Source: HIMB11 sp049446275
Lineage (GTDB): Bacteria; Pseudomonadota; Alphaproteobacteria; Rhodobacterales; Rhodobacteraceae
Assembly (NCBI GenBank): GCA_049446275.1
Contig: JBMTQO010000002.1
Span: forward strand, 74,006 to 138,005
DNA length: 64,000 nucleotides
Reading direction: 5' to 3'
Shown: piece by piece, positions 46,123 to 55,697 of the stretch
Layout of the letters: every line of letters starts with the position of its first letter
Position numbering within the stretch: position 1 is the stretch's first letter
The notes under the pieces: model-generated
Databases searched by the model: none
The model's input: the letters and a program-made list of their open reading frames with translations, nothing else
What the model was told of the DNA's origin: nothing
Position numbers and translations under genes: made by a program

Positions 46123-46800
46123 ATGTTAAAATCCGCAAATGCATTCCGCACCATAAGCGAGGTTGCCGAATGGCTGGACCTGCCCACTCATGTATTGAGG
46201 TTCTGGGAAAGTAAGTTTCTGCAAATCAAACCAGTCAAACGTGCAGGCGGGCGTCGGTACTATCGCCCCCGCGACATGCAATTAATCGGCGGATTGAAAA
46301 AGCTGCTGCATGATGACGGCATGACCATCCGTGGAGCGCAAAAACTGCTGAAGGAAAATGGTGTTCAACATGTGATTGATCTATCTCCTCCACTAGAATC
46401 AGGGCTAGAGGCAAATTTTGGACCAAATGAAACAGTTTCAGAATCACCACTGGAAACGGTTGACTTGACTGCAGAGTTTAAAAGCGAGGTAGCGCAAGAA
46501 AAGAAACAAGCAGAACACGTGCAAAAACCAAAAACGCACCCGAATCCGCGCTTGGTGCAACTGGGAGATGAGGATCAATTAGATCTATTTGCTGACAGCC
46601 CAAGTAAAAGGTTTTGGACCAAAGATGATCAAACTAAGGAAGAAGCCGCATCTATGCCAAAGGTGTATCCTGATCCTGCACCCCTACCCAATACACGCGC
46701 TGGCCAATTGTTGCATGCAGCTCAGCATGGTAAGCTTTCAACCGCGACGATCAAAACTCTATTAAAGCAGGTTCAAAGTGCGATCGCGCACCGAACATAG
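46123..46800 (+). CDS. MerR-family transcriptional regulator
   Basis: 225 residues. The N-terminal winged helix (FRTISEVAEWLDLPTHVLRF, GGRRYYRPRDMQLI) is a clear MerR domain; residues 80-200 are acidic, low in complexity and probably flexible, and the end (GQLLHAAQHGKLSTATIKTL) is helical. It lacks the metal-binding cysteines of metal-sensing MerR proteins. The position after ihfA is typical for alphaproteobacteria; its targets are unknown. Confidence 0.88.
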   Translation: MLKSANAFRTISEVAEWLDLPTHVLRFWESKFLQIKPVKRAGGRRYYRPRDMQLIGGLKKLLHDDGMTIRGAQKLLKENGVQHVIDLSPPLESGLEANFGPNETVSESPLETVDLTAEFKSEVAQEKKQAEHVQKPKTHPNPRLVQLGDEDQLDLFADSPSKRFWTKDDQTKEEAASMPKVYPDPAPLPNTRAGQLLHAAQHGKLSTATIKTLLKQVQSAIAHRT

Positions 46801-46872
46801 GGTTTTCACACTCAAACTTAAATTTGCCCTTGTCCTTCAGATAAAAACCGCTATCACATGCGTTCATAGCGT

Positions 46873-46949
46873 CGGGCTATAGCGCAGTCTGGTAGCGCGT
46901 CCGTCTGGGGGACGGGAGGTCGTAGGTTCGAATCCTGCTAGCCCGACCA
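46873..46949 (+). tRNA. tRNA-Pro (GGG)
   Basis: A full cloverleaf: acceptor arms CGGGCTA and TAGCCCG, D stem GCGC/GCGC, anticodon stem TCCGT/ACGGG with loop CTGGGGG giving anticodon GGG, and a T arm with GGTTCGAATCC. The CCA end is encoded. Anticodon GGG reads CCC and CCU proline codons. Confidence 0.95.
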
Positions 46950-46954
46950 ACAAT

Positions 46955-46984
46955 AACGCCCTAGGCTATGCCTTGGGCGTTTTG
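46955..46984 (+). terminator. Terminator after tRNA-Pro
   Basis: AACGCCC and GGGCGTT arms (with extra pairs inside) close a hairpin followed by a short T run, just after the tRNA and before dcd. Confidence 0.7.
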
Positions 46985-47004
46985 TTCATAAAGGAGGCCA
47001 CAAC

Positions 47005-48075
47005 GTGACAGGTGTTTTACCAAATCAAACCATCGCCGCACTGATCGATAGCGGACAGATCACGATTGATGCCCCTTTAGCCAAAGGACAAATTCAACCC
47101 GCCAGTCTGGATTTACGATTAGGAACAACGGCATGGCGGGTGCGTGCATCCTTCCTTGCCGGGAACGGTCGCCGTGTAGCAGATCGGTTGCAAGATTTTG
47201 AAATGCACAAAATCGACCTGTCCCAAGGGGCTGTTTTAGAAAAGGGCTGTGTTTATGTTGTACCCTTGATGGAGGGCCTTGCCCTGCCCGAAACCATCAC
47301 AGCAGTCGCAAACGCCAAAAGTTCAACAGGACGTCTTGATCTATTGACCCGTGTCATCACGGATGACGGGACAGAGTTTGATCGTATTCCTGCAGGATAC
47401 ACTGGGCCACTTTATGCAGAAATCTGCCCACGTTCCTTCTCAGTTTTGGTGCGCCCTGGCATGCGCCTAAATCAAATTCGTTTCCGTGTAGGACATGCCA
47501 TGCTCTCTGATGCGGAACTGGTCATCTTACACGACTTGCAAAAATTGGTGTCAGGTGAGGCCGTGATTGATGATGGTTTGGGATTTTCTGTTGATCTAAA
47601 ACCATCAAGGGGCGATTTGGTCGGCTATCGTGCAAAACCGCATACAGGCGTGATTGATTTGGATAATATCGGCTATTACGACCCACGCGAATTTTGGGAA
47701 GATATTCGCAGCACCGATGGTCAAATCATATTGGATCCCGGCGCCTTTTATATCCTTGTGAGCCAAGAGGCGGTTCACATCCCCCCCATGTACGCGGCTG
47801 AAATGGCACCGTTTTTGGCAATGGTGGGCGAATTTCGGGTGCATTATGCGGGATTTTTTGATCCGGGCTTTGGTCATGACGCCGCGGGCGGTACAGGGTC
47901 GCGCGGTGTTCTAGAAGTGCGCTGTCACGAGGCACCCTTTGTTTTGGAACATGGCCAAGTTGTGGGGCGTTTGGTTTACGAACAAATGCAGGAACTGCCC
48001 ACACAACTTTATGGTGCGGCACTGCAATCAAACTATCAGGGCCAGGGGTTAAAGCTATCCAAACACTTTAAGTAG
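47005..48075 (+). CDS. dcd: dCTP deaminase-type protein, long alphaproteobacterial form
   Basis: 356 residues starting GTG 47005 behind AAGGAGG. The sequence QIQPASLDLRLG and NAKSSTGRLDLLTRVITDDG match the dCTP deaminase/dUTPase-like trimeric family; a second related half follows (FYILVSQEAVHIPPMYAAEM, GFFDPGFGHDAAGGTGSRGV). This doubled form of about 360 residues is annotated as 2'-deoxycytidine 5'-triphosphate deaminase in alphaproteobacteria. It produces dUTP for thymidylate synthesis. Confidence 0.85.
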   Translation: MTGVLPNQTIAALIDSGQITIDAPLAKGQIQPASLDLRLGTTAWRVRASFLAGNGRRVADRLQDFEMHKIDLSQGAVLEKGCVYVVPLMEGLALPETITAVANAKSSTGRLDLLTRVITDDGTEFDRIPAGYTGPLYAEICPRSFSVLVRPGMRLNQIRFRVGHAMLSDAELVILHDLQKLVSGEAVIDDGLGFSVDLKPSRGDLVGYRAKPHTGVIDLDNIGYYDPREFWEDIRSTDGQIILDPGAFYILVSQEAVHIPPMYAAEMAPFLAMVGEFRVHYAGFFDPGFGHDAAGGTGSRGVLEVRCHEAPFVLEHGQVVGRLVYEQMQELPTQLYGAALQSNYQGQGLKLSKHFK

Positions 48076-48229
48076 AAAAAATTTGCAACCTTAATTACCT
48101 TGCTAGATGTATCTTTATTTATACAACTCTATTAATATTCTATGGATTTTGAAGTCGCCAGTTTTTGGTTAGACTCTGACCTATCTTATTTTAACATCTG
48201 TGCATGAAATCTTTCGTGGATAACGGATA
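48076..48229. other. AT-rich gap after dcd, nothing seen
   Basis: About 150 bp of AT-rich DNA with no gene or clear hairpin, leading into the decayed region that follows. Confidence 0.4.
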
Positions 48230-48906
48230 ACATTCATTTGTTTACCAAAGGCTCCTACGACAACATACCGGAATATGTTGAGCATCACGACGCAGGCGAC
48301 ATTTATCTAAAATCCGATATTCAAAACACTGATTTGCGATATTCTAATGGCATTTATTCCGGTATTTGACGCGTTCATCTGCTCCAAAAACCCAATCTTA
48401 TTTGAGTTGATTTGGATGTCCACTGCCTGCGTCCAATTGATTATGAAAAAGAGGTTTATTTTAGAATCGACCCTAAAAAGGAAGCTGTAAACAACTATAT
48501 CTTGAAAATACCGCGTCACTCTATCGCACTTCATCTTTTGTGCAATTTCCTAGAGGTACGGGTTCCAATTCTATTCTTGTCGCACCGAGAGCTATTCATG
48601 ACTTTCTTAGATGAAGAGCTTCCATCATTAAACTCTTGGTCTGGGGCAACCCCAGGCCCAAACGCATTACCCTCGGATCGCAGAAAAACCGGGGGAAATA
48701 AACGACGGTAAACATTACTCGAGATATTGGAAATTTAGTGCAGCTTTTGACTGTGAATATCTAGATCACGAATTCGATTTCGAGTTTGTATCAAAAGCCA
48801 CTCGTTTTATTCATCTATTTGGATCAACCAAGATTCATCTGCGCGAAATATTCGGCGGCGTATCTCCTTCAGGATTATATTTGTATAAAATTTGCCGTGG
48901 ACAATA
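48230..48906 (+). pseudogene. Decayed gene remnant, unidentified
   Basis: Protein-like stretches in changing frames: an open 99-codon frame at 48412-48711, the segment GSNSILVAPRAIHDFL in another frame near 48560, and a final piece HYSRYWKFSAAFDCEYLDHE, FDFEFVSKATRFIHLFGSTK and GGVSPSGLYLYKICRG ending at 48906. The pieces read as one gene of at least 200 codons broken by several frameshifts. I cannot name the family. Confidence 0.4.
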
Positions 48907-48976
48907 AATCTTGAAATCGCACGCATTCCAAATCTCGGAGCAAATGGGTTCTTAAGCTCAGAGAAAAAGATTTCCG

Positions 48977-49612
48977 CTAATCCTCAAATAATTCTGTTTG
49001 ATCTTCATCCTCGTCTGTTGGGCTGGCCTCAACAGGGGGTGGGCGGCTATCTAATAGTCCAGCGGAGCGCAATTCTTTCAAACCCGGTAGATCACGTGCG
49101 CTTTCTAGGCCGAAGTGATCAAGGAAATTCTGTGTCACAACAAATGTCACGGGTCGTCCCGGCGTCATACGGCGGCGGCCAAATCGGATCCAATCCATTT
49201 CGATTAGCAAATCAATGGTGCCACGCGACACGGTTACGCCGCGAATTTCCTCAATCTCGGCTCGTGTCACAGGTTGGTGATAGGCGATGATGGCCAGCGT
49301 TTCGATAGCTGCACGCGACATTTTACGCGTTTCAACAGTTTCTTTTTGCATTAAGAACCCCAAGTCGCCCGCTGTGCGAATGGCCCAAGCCTCACCCACG
49401 CGCGCAACATGAACGCCGCGCCCCTCATAACGTTTTTGCAGATGCACCAAGGCCTCTGCCGCGTCACAACCATGTGGCATGCGATCATTCAGCTCCTTAG
49501 CACTGACAGGATCTGTCGAGGCAAATAAAATGGCCTCAACCATACGCTCTTGTTCGCCCATGGTGGGCGCCTCAAACAGTGTATCGTTTGCATTTACCTC
49601 AGGTTTACTCAT
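48977..49612 (-). CDS. scpB: Segregation and condensation protein B
   Basis: 211 residues of tandem winged helices (MVEAILFASTDPVSAKELND, IETLAIIAYHQPVTRAEIEE, RGVTVSRGTIDLLIEMDWI) with an acidic tail. ScpB joins ScpA and SMC in the condensin complex. It begins one base after the scpA stop on the same strand. Confidence 0.95.
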   Translation of the reverse strand: MSKPEVNANDTLFEAPTMGEQERMVEAILFASTDPVSAKELNDRMPHGCDAAEALVHLQKRYEGRGVHVARVGEAWAIRTAGDLGFLMQKETVETRKMSRAAIETLAIIAYHQPVTRAEIEEIRGVTVSRGTIDLLIEMDWIRFGRRRMTPGRPVTFVVTQNFLDHFGLESARDLPGLKELRSAGLLDSRPPPVEASPTDEDEDQTELFED

Positions 49613-49613
49613 T

Positions 49614-50411
49614 CTATTGTGCCTTTCTGCGCAATTCTAGCGGGGCAAATGTTTCACTTTGGCGCAACTCTACTTTGCCAGCCTTGGCCAATTCAAGAGA
49701 GGCTGCAAATGTCGAAGCGGTTGCGGCGCGGCGGCGCATGGGGGATTCACCCCATCCATCAGGCAGATAGCTTGAGATATCCACCCAATCAACGGCAAAG
49801 CCGATCAAACCACGCATACGCTCCAGCGCCTCTTCCATGGTAAAGATATCGTTGCGATCCATGACAAACGGGCGAAATTCATCCCGTGTCCGAATACGGG
49901 AATAGGCCTGCATCAAATCCAATAAATTCGCGGTGTAATTCACTGTACGCAACGTTTCGACATTTTCAGGGATACCGCGAACAAAGAAATCGCGCCCCTT
50001 TTGATCCCTTGCCATCAGACGCGCGGCACAATCACGCATAGCCTGAAGCCGTTCAAGTTGAAACGCAAGGTGTGCTGCCATTTCTTCGGCGCTTGGCCCT
50101 TCATCCTTGGGATCAGGCGGCAGCAATAGCCGCGATTTCAAAAAGGCAAGCCAGGCCGCCATCACCAAATAATCCGCCGCCAATTCGATGCGCAAAGCCT
50201 TGGCCCGTTCAACGAAATCCAAATACTGTTGCGACAGCTCCAAAATAGAAATGCGCATCAAATCAACTTTTTGCGTACGCGATAGTGTTAATAACAGATC
50301 AAGCGGCCCCTCAAACCCATCCACATCCACAATCAGCGCTTCGGCCGACAGTCTGTCGGACACGGATTGCGTGTCATCATTGGACGGAAATAGATCGTGA
50401 TGCTCGCTCAT
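49614..50411 (-). CDS. scpA: Segregation and condensation protein A
   Basis: 265 residues, the kleisin of the SMC complex: DGFEGPLDLLLTLSRTQKVD, ADYLVMAAWLAFLKSRLLLP and the C-terminal winged helix. It follows nagZ and precedes scpB, the usual order. Confidence 0.96.
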   Translation of the reverse strand: MSEHHDLFPSNDDTQSVSDRLSAEALIVDVDGFEGPLDLLLTLSRTQKVDLMRISILELSQQYLDFVERAKALRIELAADYLVMAAWLAFLKSRLLLPPDPKDEGPSAEEMAAHLAFQLERLQAMRDCAARLMARDQKGRDFFVRGIPENVETLRTVNYTANLLDLMQAYSRIRTRDEFRPFVMDRNDIFTMEEALERMRGLIGFAVDWVDISSYLPDGWGESPMRRRAATASTFAASLELAKAGKVELRQSETFAPLELRRKAQ

Positions 50412-50432
50412 GTTTCTTGGATCTGGTTTACA

Positions 50433-51437
50433 TTATGCATCAAGCTGCGCGCGCAATGCGTCGATGTCAAGCGATTGTGGCACCAGCGCATCACGCGCCT
50501 CTAGCGCGTCCTGCATGCGTTGGCGCGTTTGGGATGTGGGCGTTGACAAAACTTCGGCCACAGACTCCATTTCATCTGCGTTTCCGTTGCAATGCAAAAT
50601 AATATCGATCCCGGCTCGCTGCGCCGCCATGGCGCGCGTTGGAATTGTTCCTGGTAAAGCCTCCATCGACAAATCATCTGTCATCAACAGCCCAGAAAAT
50701 TCCAATTCACGACGCACAATATCAATCATTCGCGATGACAGTGTCGCGGGCCAATGCGGATCAATCGCGTCAAACAGTATATGCGCACTCATCCCCATTT
50801 TTGCATCTGAAAAATCTGCAAAAACCGCAAAGTCATTTTTGATGAGGTAATCATAGCTTTCGGTAACACGCGTTAGACCCTTGTGACTGTCAGCTATGGC
50901 CAACCCATGACCGGGCATATGTTTGATCAAGGGCATAACGCCCGATGCCAACAAACCGTCATAGGCCGCCCGCCCAAGGGCAGATACATCGTGGCGTGTG
51001 CGCCCATAACATCTGTTTTGTAAAACTGGGTGAGTATGATCGCGCGCGATATCCAAATTCGGCGCACAATTCACATCAATTCCGTATGAGCGCAGTTCAT
51101 GACCGATAATGGCGTAGCGCGCAAAAAATGCATCTGCGGCCCCTGCCCCTGCTGAAGCGGCGTGATCGAGGGGCGGCAAAAATTGTGTCGCCATTGGAGG
51201 AACCAACCGCTGAACACGCCCGCCCTCTTGGTCAATCAATATGGGAGCATTCCACCCAACTGCAGTGCGCAAATCTGAACACAAGCCATGTAATTGATCC
51301 GCTGTTTCAATATTGCGCGCGAATAGAATAAATCCAAACGGTTGCGTATCTGCGAAAAATGCTTTTTCCCAAAATGTTAAACGCAGCTCTTCGACACCAA
51401 AGATCGCCGCGTTTAAATTATGTGATTGGGATGTCAT
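50433..51437 (-). CDS. nagZ: Beta-N-acetylhexosaminidase NagZ
   Basis: NagZ (glycoside hydrolase 3) removes N-acetylglucosamine from recycled muropeptides in the cytoplasm. The 334-residue product has the family's catalytic block KHMPGHGLAIADSHKGL with the Asp-His pair and LLMTDDLSMEAL with the nucleophile aspartate. ATG 51437 overlaps the SPOR gene stop as ATGA. Confidence 0.93.
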   Translation of the reverse strand: MTSQSHNLNAAIFGVEELRLTFWEKAFFADTQPFGFILFARNIETADQLHGLCSDLRTAVGWNAPILIDQEGGRVQRLVPPMATQFLPPLDHAASAGAGAADAFFARYAIIGHELRSYGIDVNCAPNLDIARDHTHPVLQNRCYGRTRHDVSALGRAAYDGLLASGVMPLIKHMPGHGLAIADSHKGLTRVTESYDYLIKNDFAVFADFSDAKMGMSAHILFDAIDPHWPATLSSRMIDIVRRELEFSGLLMTDDLSMEALPGTIPTRAMAAQRAGIDIILHCNGNADEMESVAEVLSTPTSQTRQRMQDALEARDALVPQSLDIDALRAQLDA

Positions 51438-52327
51438 TTTGCGATGACAGGGTAACACTCGGCCTTTTCAGAAACGGCAGAACAAAACCGACGTGCTTCT
51501 CCAATATCATTGAACCCAGCCGCACGCAGTCGATAAAATTTACGCCCACCGCTTTCAACTTCTTGAATTACGCGGGTCTGAGTGCCAAGAAAACTTGCCA
51601 ATTTTGCTGAAATCCGTGTCCATTCTTGTTCCGCTACCGACTGGCTGTCATAGGCCCCGAACTGTACCAAGGCGCTGCCTGCTGCGATTGCGGGGGCCGC
51701 GGGCAGACGTACGGCCGCCTGTGTCGCACTAGGGCGCAGCTTCGGGCGAATGGTGGTGCGCGGTGGGCTAATACCACTTGGCTTTTCATCGACCGCTAAT
51801 GCCAAGCGCAGCGCCTGTTCAATGTTTGCCCCCTCTATTCGGACAGGCATGGGTTGAGCGTCACTAAGTGGTTTTTTACCGGCAATGATCGCATCGGCCA
51901 AGGCGTTCATATCAACGGCAAGTTCGGTTTCCACCTCTTCCGCCGCCGCGAGAATAGAGCTTGCCATTTGAAGGCGCTCTGCTGTGGGCAAATCTTCGTC
52001 GGCCAAAGGTTGAGCCACAGGTGCCAAAACAATGGTTTCTGCCACGGGTGGATTTTCCATCGCTGCGACCTGTGTCACATTCAAACCCTGATTTTCCGTG
52101 GCTTTCCCACCCGGATTTTCAGGAGCTTCGCGTATAGGTATGATCTGTGCCGATACAACGGGGATTTGCGTGACATCGCGCGATGCGATGCTAAAGGCCC
52201 AGTAAGCACCACCTGCCAATAGTGCCGCACTGACCACACTACCCAACCAATGCATTATTGAGCCTACCGATAAAGAAACTTGATCTGCGCCAGCCTGTGA
52301 CGCATTTGAATAAAACTGCTCTGCCAT
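51434..52327 (-). CDS. SPOR-domain inner-membrane protein
   Basis: 297 residues: a short cytoplasmic start, one membrane helix (about residues 22-42, WLGSVVSAALLAGGAYWAFS), a long proline- and alanine-rich periplasmic linker, and a C-terminal SPOR domain (ALVQFGAYDSQSVAEQEW ... GRKFYRLRAAGF) that binds denuded peptidoglycan at the septum. ATG 52327 follows GAGGA; the frame is open to 52354. Encoded between argS and nagZ as in relatives. Confidence 0.88.
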   Translation of the reverse strand: MAEQFYSNASQAGADQVSLSVGSIMHWLGSVVSAALLAGGAYWAFSIASRDVTQIPVVSAQIIPIREAPENPGGKATENQGLNVTQVAAMENPPVAETIVLAPVAQPLADEDLPTAERLQMASSILAAAEEVETELAVDMNALADAIIAGKKPLSDAQPMPVRIEGANIEQALRLALAVDEKPSGISPPRTTIRPKLRPSATQAAVRLPAAPAIAAGSALVQFGAYDSQSVAEQEWTRISAKLASFLGTQTRVIQEVESGGRKFYRLRAAGFNDIGEARRFCSAVSEKAECYPVIAK

Positions 52328-52375
52328 CTCGTCCTCAAGGTTTTGCCCTGACAACCCCAGACAGTGATGCAGATT

Positions 52376-54121
52376 TTAGCGCATTTCTTCTGCTGGAGTT
52401 ATGCCTAGAATACCAAGACCTGCGGAAATAACAACAGAAACGGCACGGGCAAGCGAAATTTTTACCTGTGTTGTGGTTTCATCGTGCTCTTGGACAAAGC
52501 GTAACAACACGTCATCATTACCGCGATTCCACAGACTGTGCAGATCGCTTGCCAATTCATAGAGGTAAAACGCAACACGGTGCGGTTCATTTGTACGCGC
52601 TGCGATTTCGACTAAACGGGGCCATTCCGCAAGTTTACGCGCGACCCCCAATTCCGCATCATGCGCCAATCCCGAACGATCTGCAGTCAATAATGTCGCA
52701 TCCGACACATCCATGCCCAAATCAGTTGCCTTGCGCAGAACCGAATGCACACGGGCATTCGCGTATTGTACATAGAACACAGGGTTATCACGACTTTGTT
52801 CCAGAACCTTGTCGAAATCAAAATCCAACGGCGCATCGTTTTTCCGCGTCAACATCACAAAACGTGTTACGTCAGGCCCCACCTGATCCACTACATCGCG
52901 CAGGGTGACAAAGGTGCCCGCCCGTTTTGACATTTTAAACGGTTCGCCGTTTTTAAATAGCTTCACCAATTGCGTTAGCTTGATATCAAGCGGCGTTTTC
53001 CCACCAGAGAGCGCAGAAACAGCAGCCTTCATCCGTTTGACGTATCCACCGTGGTCCGCACCAAAGACATCAATTAATAGGTCGAAATTGCGTTCAACCT
53101 TGTCAAAGTGATAGGCGATATCAGGTGCGAAATAAGTCCAGCTGCCGTCTGACTTTTGCACAGGACGGTCCACATCATCCCCATGTTCGGTTGATTTGAA
53201 CAGGGTTTGTTCGCGTGGTTCCCAATCCTCAGGCTTTTTCCCCTTTGGCGGTTCCAGCACACCTTCATAAATTAATCCCTTGCTACGCAGGCTATCGATC
53301 GCGCTTTCGATTAAGCCTGTGCCGTATAGTGATTTTTCACTGAAAAAGTGATCTATTTTGACGCCCAGGACACCCAAATCTTCTCTGATCAATTCCATCA
53401 TTGCGGCGGTTGCAAATTCACGAATTTCTGCCAGCCAAACGTCTTCACTCTGGTTGACAAAGGCATCGCCCACTTTGTCCTTAAGCGCCTGACCAACTGG
53501 GATCAGGTAATCACCTGGGTATGTGCCATCCTCAAACGCGACGTCGTGACCATGCGCCTCGAGATAGCGTAGATAGACAGAGCGCGCCAAAACATCGACC
53601 TGTGCGCCGCCGTCATTGATGTAATATTCGCGTGTAACATCATAACCTGCGTAATCCAACAAGCTGGCCAAAGCATCGCCAAAAACCGCACCACGGGTAT
53701 GGCCCACATGCAGTGGTCCTGTTGGGTTGGCTGATACGTATTCCACATTCACGCGCTGTCCATGCCCCATTTCCGACCGACCATAGGTTTGTGGGTTGGC
53801 AAGAACTGTTGAAACAACACGTTGCCATGTGTCCGTGCCTAAGTGCATGTTCAAAAATCCAGGTCCCGCAACCTCGGCCACGGTCACGCGTGCGTCGCGT
53901 GACAGATGTGTTACCAGTTTTTCCGCGATATCACGTGGTTTCAACTTGGCGGGTTTTGCCAAAACCATTGCTGCGTTTGTGGCCATGTCCCCATGTAATG
54001 CATCACGTGGGGGTTCCACGGTGACATCTTTAAAATCCAACCCTTCAGGCAGATCCCCTGCCGCCACCATGGCATTTAGGCACTCAATCACCAATGCGCG
54101 AATATCAGAAAACAGGTTCAT
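52376..54121 (-). CDS. argS: Arginyl-tRNA synthetase
   Basis: 581 residues, class I. Motifs: HIGH variant HVGH in NPTGPLHVGHTRGAVFGD, the KMSKS equivalent FKMSKRAGTFV, the N-terminal Add1 domain and the helical anticodon-binding C-terminus (YVQYANARVHSVLRKA). Normal length. Confidence 0.98.
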   Translation of the reverse strand: MNLFSDIRALVIECLNAMVAAGDLPEGLDFKDVTVEPPRDALHGDMATNAAMVLAKPAKLKPRDIAEKLVTHLSRDARVTVAEVAGPGFLNMHLGTDTWQRVVSTVLANPQTYGRSEMGHGQRVNVEYVSANPTGPLHVGHTRGAVFGDALASLLDYAGYDVTREYYINDGGAQVDVLARSVYLRYLEAHGHDVAFEDGTYPGDYLIPVGQALKDKVGDAFVNQSEDVWLAEIREFATAAMMELIREDLGVLGVKIDHFFSEKSLYGTGLIESAIDSLRSKGLIYEGVLEPPKGKKPEDWEPREQTLFKSTEHGDDVDRPVQKSDGSWTYFAPDIAYHFDKVERNFDLLIDVFGADHGGYVKRMKAAVSALSGGKTPLDIKLTQLVKLFKNGEPFKMSKRAGTFVTLRDVVDQVGPDVTRFVMLTRKNDAPLDFDFDKVLEQSRDNPVFYVQYANARVHSVLRKATDLGMDVSDATLLTADRSGLAHDAELGVARKLAEWPRLVEIAARTNEPHRVAFYLYELASDLHSLWNRGNDDVLLRFVQEHDETTTQVKISLARAVSVVISAGLGILGITPAEEMR

Positions 54122-54475
54122 AACAGCTATCCTTTGTCTCGGGGGCGGTTTATCACGCCGTGGCCCAAGGTCAATGAAGGATTGTGTCCTTTGGCGCGCC
54201 CTACCTGTCTGGTTCGGCGGTTAGGGCGATGAAAAATGCAAGTTACGCATCCCATCGGCACTTATTAGCTTTTCCAGGTCTGGCGAAAGTTCAAGCCACG
54301 ATTTTTCGTCAAATGTTGTGATTATCACCGTCTCTGGCCTGTCATGGCGAAAACGCTATTGCGGATATCCACCGCTGATCCGCGTCACGCCCATTCGCCA
54401 ATCTTTGCGAGTTGCATGACTGAAGCAACGGCCAAATTCCCTACCACCACAATCGCATCCCTTTCTCTTGCATGC
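54122..54475 (-). other. 354-bp gap with possible gene remnant
   Basis: On the minus strand short coding-like pieces appear in two frames (DAIVVVGNLAVASVMQLAKI, VIITTFDEKSWLELSPDLEK), separated by stops. This may be the tail of a decayed gene between dgt and argS. Family not recognised and support is weak. Confidence 0.25.
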
Positions 54476-55615
54476 TTAAGAGTTTAACAGCTGTTCATAT
54501 TGCTGCAAGGCAAAGCGATCCGTCATACCCGCAATATAATCACACACGACCCTTGCAATGTTTTGTTCATCGGGGGAATGGGCAAATTCGACCTGCCACT
54601 CTCGGGGCAATAAATAGGGTTTTTCCATGAAATGTGGGAACAATACCCGCACCTTGGCGCTGACATCTTTCCGCATGGCAACAACACTTGGGGCGCGGTA
54701 CATGCGCGTGAACAGGAATTCGCGCACCTGTTTCAACTCAGCCCAAAGTTCAGTTGAAAACTGCGCCATTGGGCGCCCTGCTATGCGAATATCATGGGCC
54801 GATTGCGGATCAAGGTTCACAAGATTGTCGTGCGTCACACGCAACACATCCTCGACCATGACTCCAAAGAAACGACGCAAGGCCTCATTCCGGCGGCGGC
54901 GCAGATCCAGATCGGGGTATTTTTTGTCTACCTCAGTAAAACAGGGCCCGACCAAGGGCAGCGCGGCAACCTCATCGTCTTTAAATAGCCCAGCGCGCAA
55001 ACCATCGTGCAAATCATGGTTGTTATACGCGATATCATCGGCCAATGCGGCCACCTGCGCCTCTGCGCAGGCATGGGTGTTGAGTTCAAGGTCATGCTCC
55101 GCGTTATACTCCGCCAGTGCATAGGGCAGTGGTTCATCGACAGGGCCATTGTGTTTTGCAATCCCTTCAAGCGTTTCCCAGGTCAGGTTCAACCCATCAA
55201 ATTCCGCATATGAGCGTTCCAGAGATGTGACAATTTTCAGCGCCTGCGCGTTATGATCAAACCCGCCATAGGGTTGCATCAATTCATCCATGACGTCTTC
55301 GCCCGTGTGCCCAAAGGGAGTATGGCCCAGATCATGGGCCAATGCCACGGCCTCAGCCAATTCTTGGTTCAATCCCAATGCATTCGCCAATGTGCGCGCA
55401 ACTTGGGCTACCTCGATCGAATGGGTCAGACGCGTACGAAAATAATCCCCTTCGTGTTCCACGAATACCTGGGTTTTGTGTTTCAACCGACGAAAGGCAG
55501 AGGAATGGATGATCCTATCGCGATCCCGATGAAAGGGCGTGCGATGGGCGCTTTCCTCTTCTGGGAACAAGCGTCCCTTTGTTCCTGCTGGATCGGCCGC
55601 AAAAATTGCCTGCAT
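54476..55615 (-). CDS. dgt: dGTPase-like HD phosphohydrolase
   Basis: 379 residues. The HD-domain metal ligands are in RLTHSIEVAQ and ALAHDLGHTPFGHTGED; the family N-terminal RTPFHRDRDRIIHSSAFRRL is complete. These enzymes hydrolyse dNTPs to nucleosides and triphosphate. The start ATG 55615 faces away from erpA, with an inverted repeat in the shared upstream region. Confidence 0.94.
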   Translation of the reverse strand: MQAIFAADPAGTKGRLFPEEESAHRTPFHRDRDRIIHSSAFRRLKHKTQVFVEHEGDYFRTRLTHSIEVAQVARTLANALGLNQELAEAVALAHDLGHTPFGHTGEDVMDELMQPYGGFDHNAQALKIVTSLERSYAEFDGLNLTWETLEGIAKHNGPVDEPLPYALAEYNAEHDLELNTHACAEAQVAALADDIAYNNHDLHDGLRAGLFKDDEVAALPLVGPCFTEVDKKYPDLDLRRRRNEALRRFFGVMVEDVLRVTHDNLVNLDPQSAHDIRIAGRPMAQFSTELWAELKQVREFLFTRMYRAPSVVAMRKDVSAKVRVLFPHFMEKPYLLPREWQVEFAHSPDEQNIARVVCDYIAGMTDRFALQQYEQLLNS

Positions 55616-55652
55616 CTGCGCTGCCTTTCTTGTTCTAATGCTTTTCTGTGCT

Positions 55653-55680
55653 TATATATCAACAATGTAATCGATATATA
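55653..55680. promoter_or_regulatory. Inverted repeat between dgt and erpA
   Basis: TATATATC and GATATATA form a perfect 8-bp inverted repeat with a 12-bp spacer, midway between the two divergent start codons. It is a candidate operator or part of overlapping -10 elements; no known regulator site is matched with confidence. Confidence 0.4.
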
Positions 55681-55697
55681 ACCCTTTGGAGACCATC

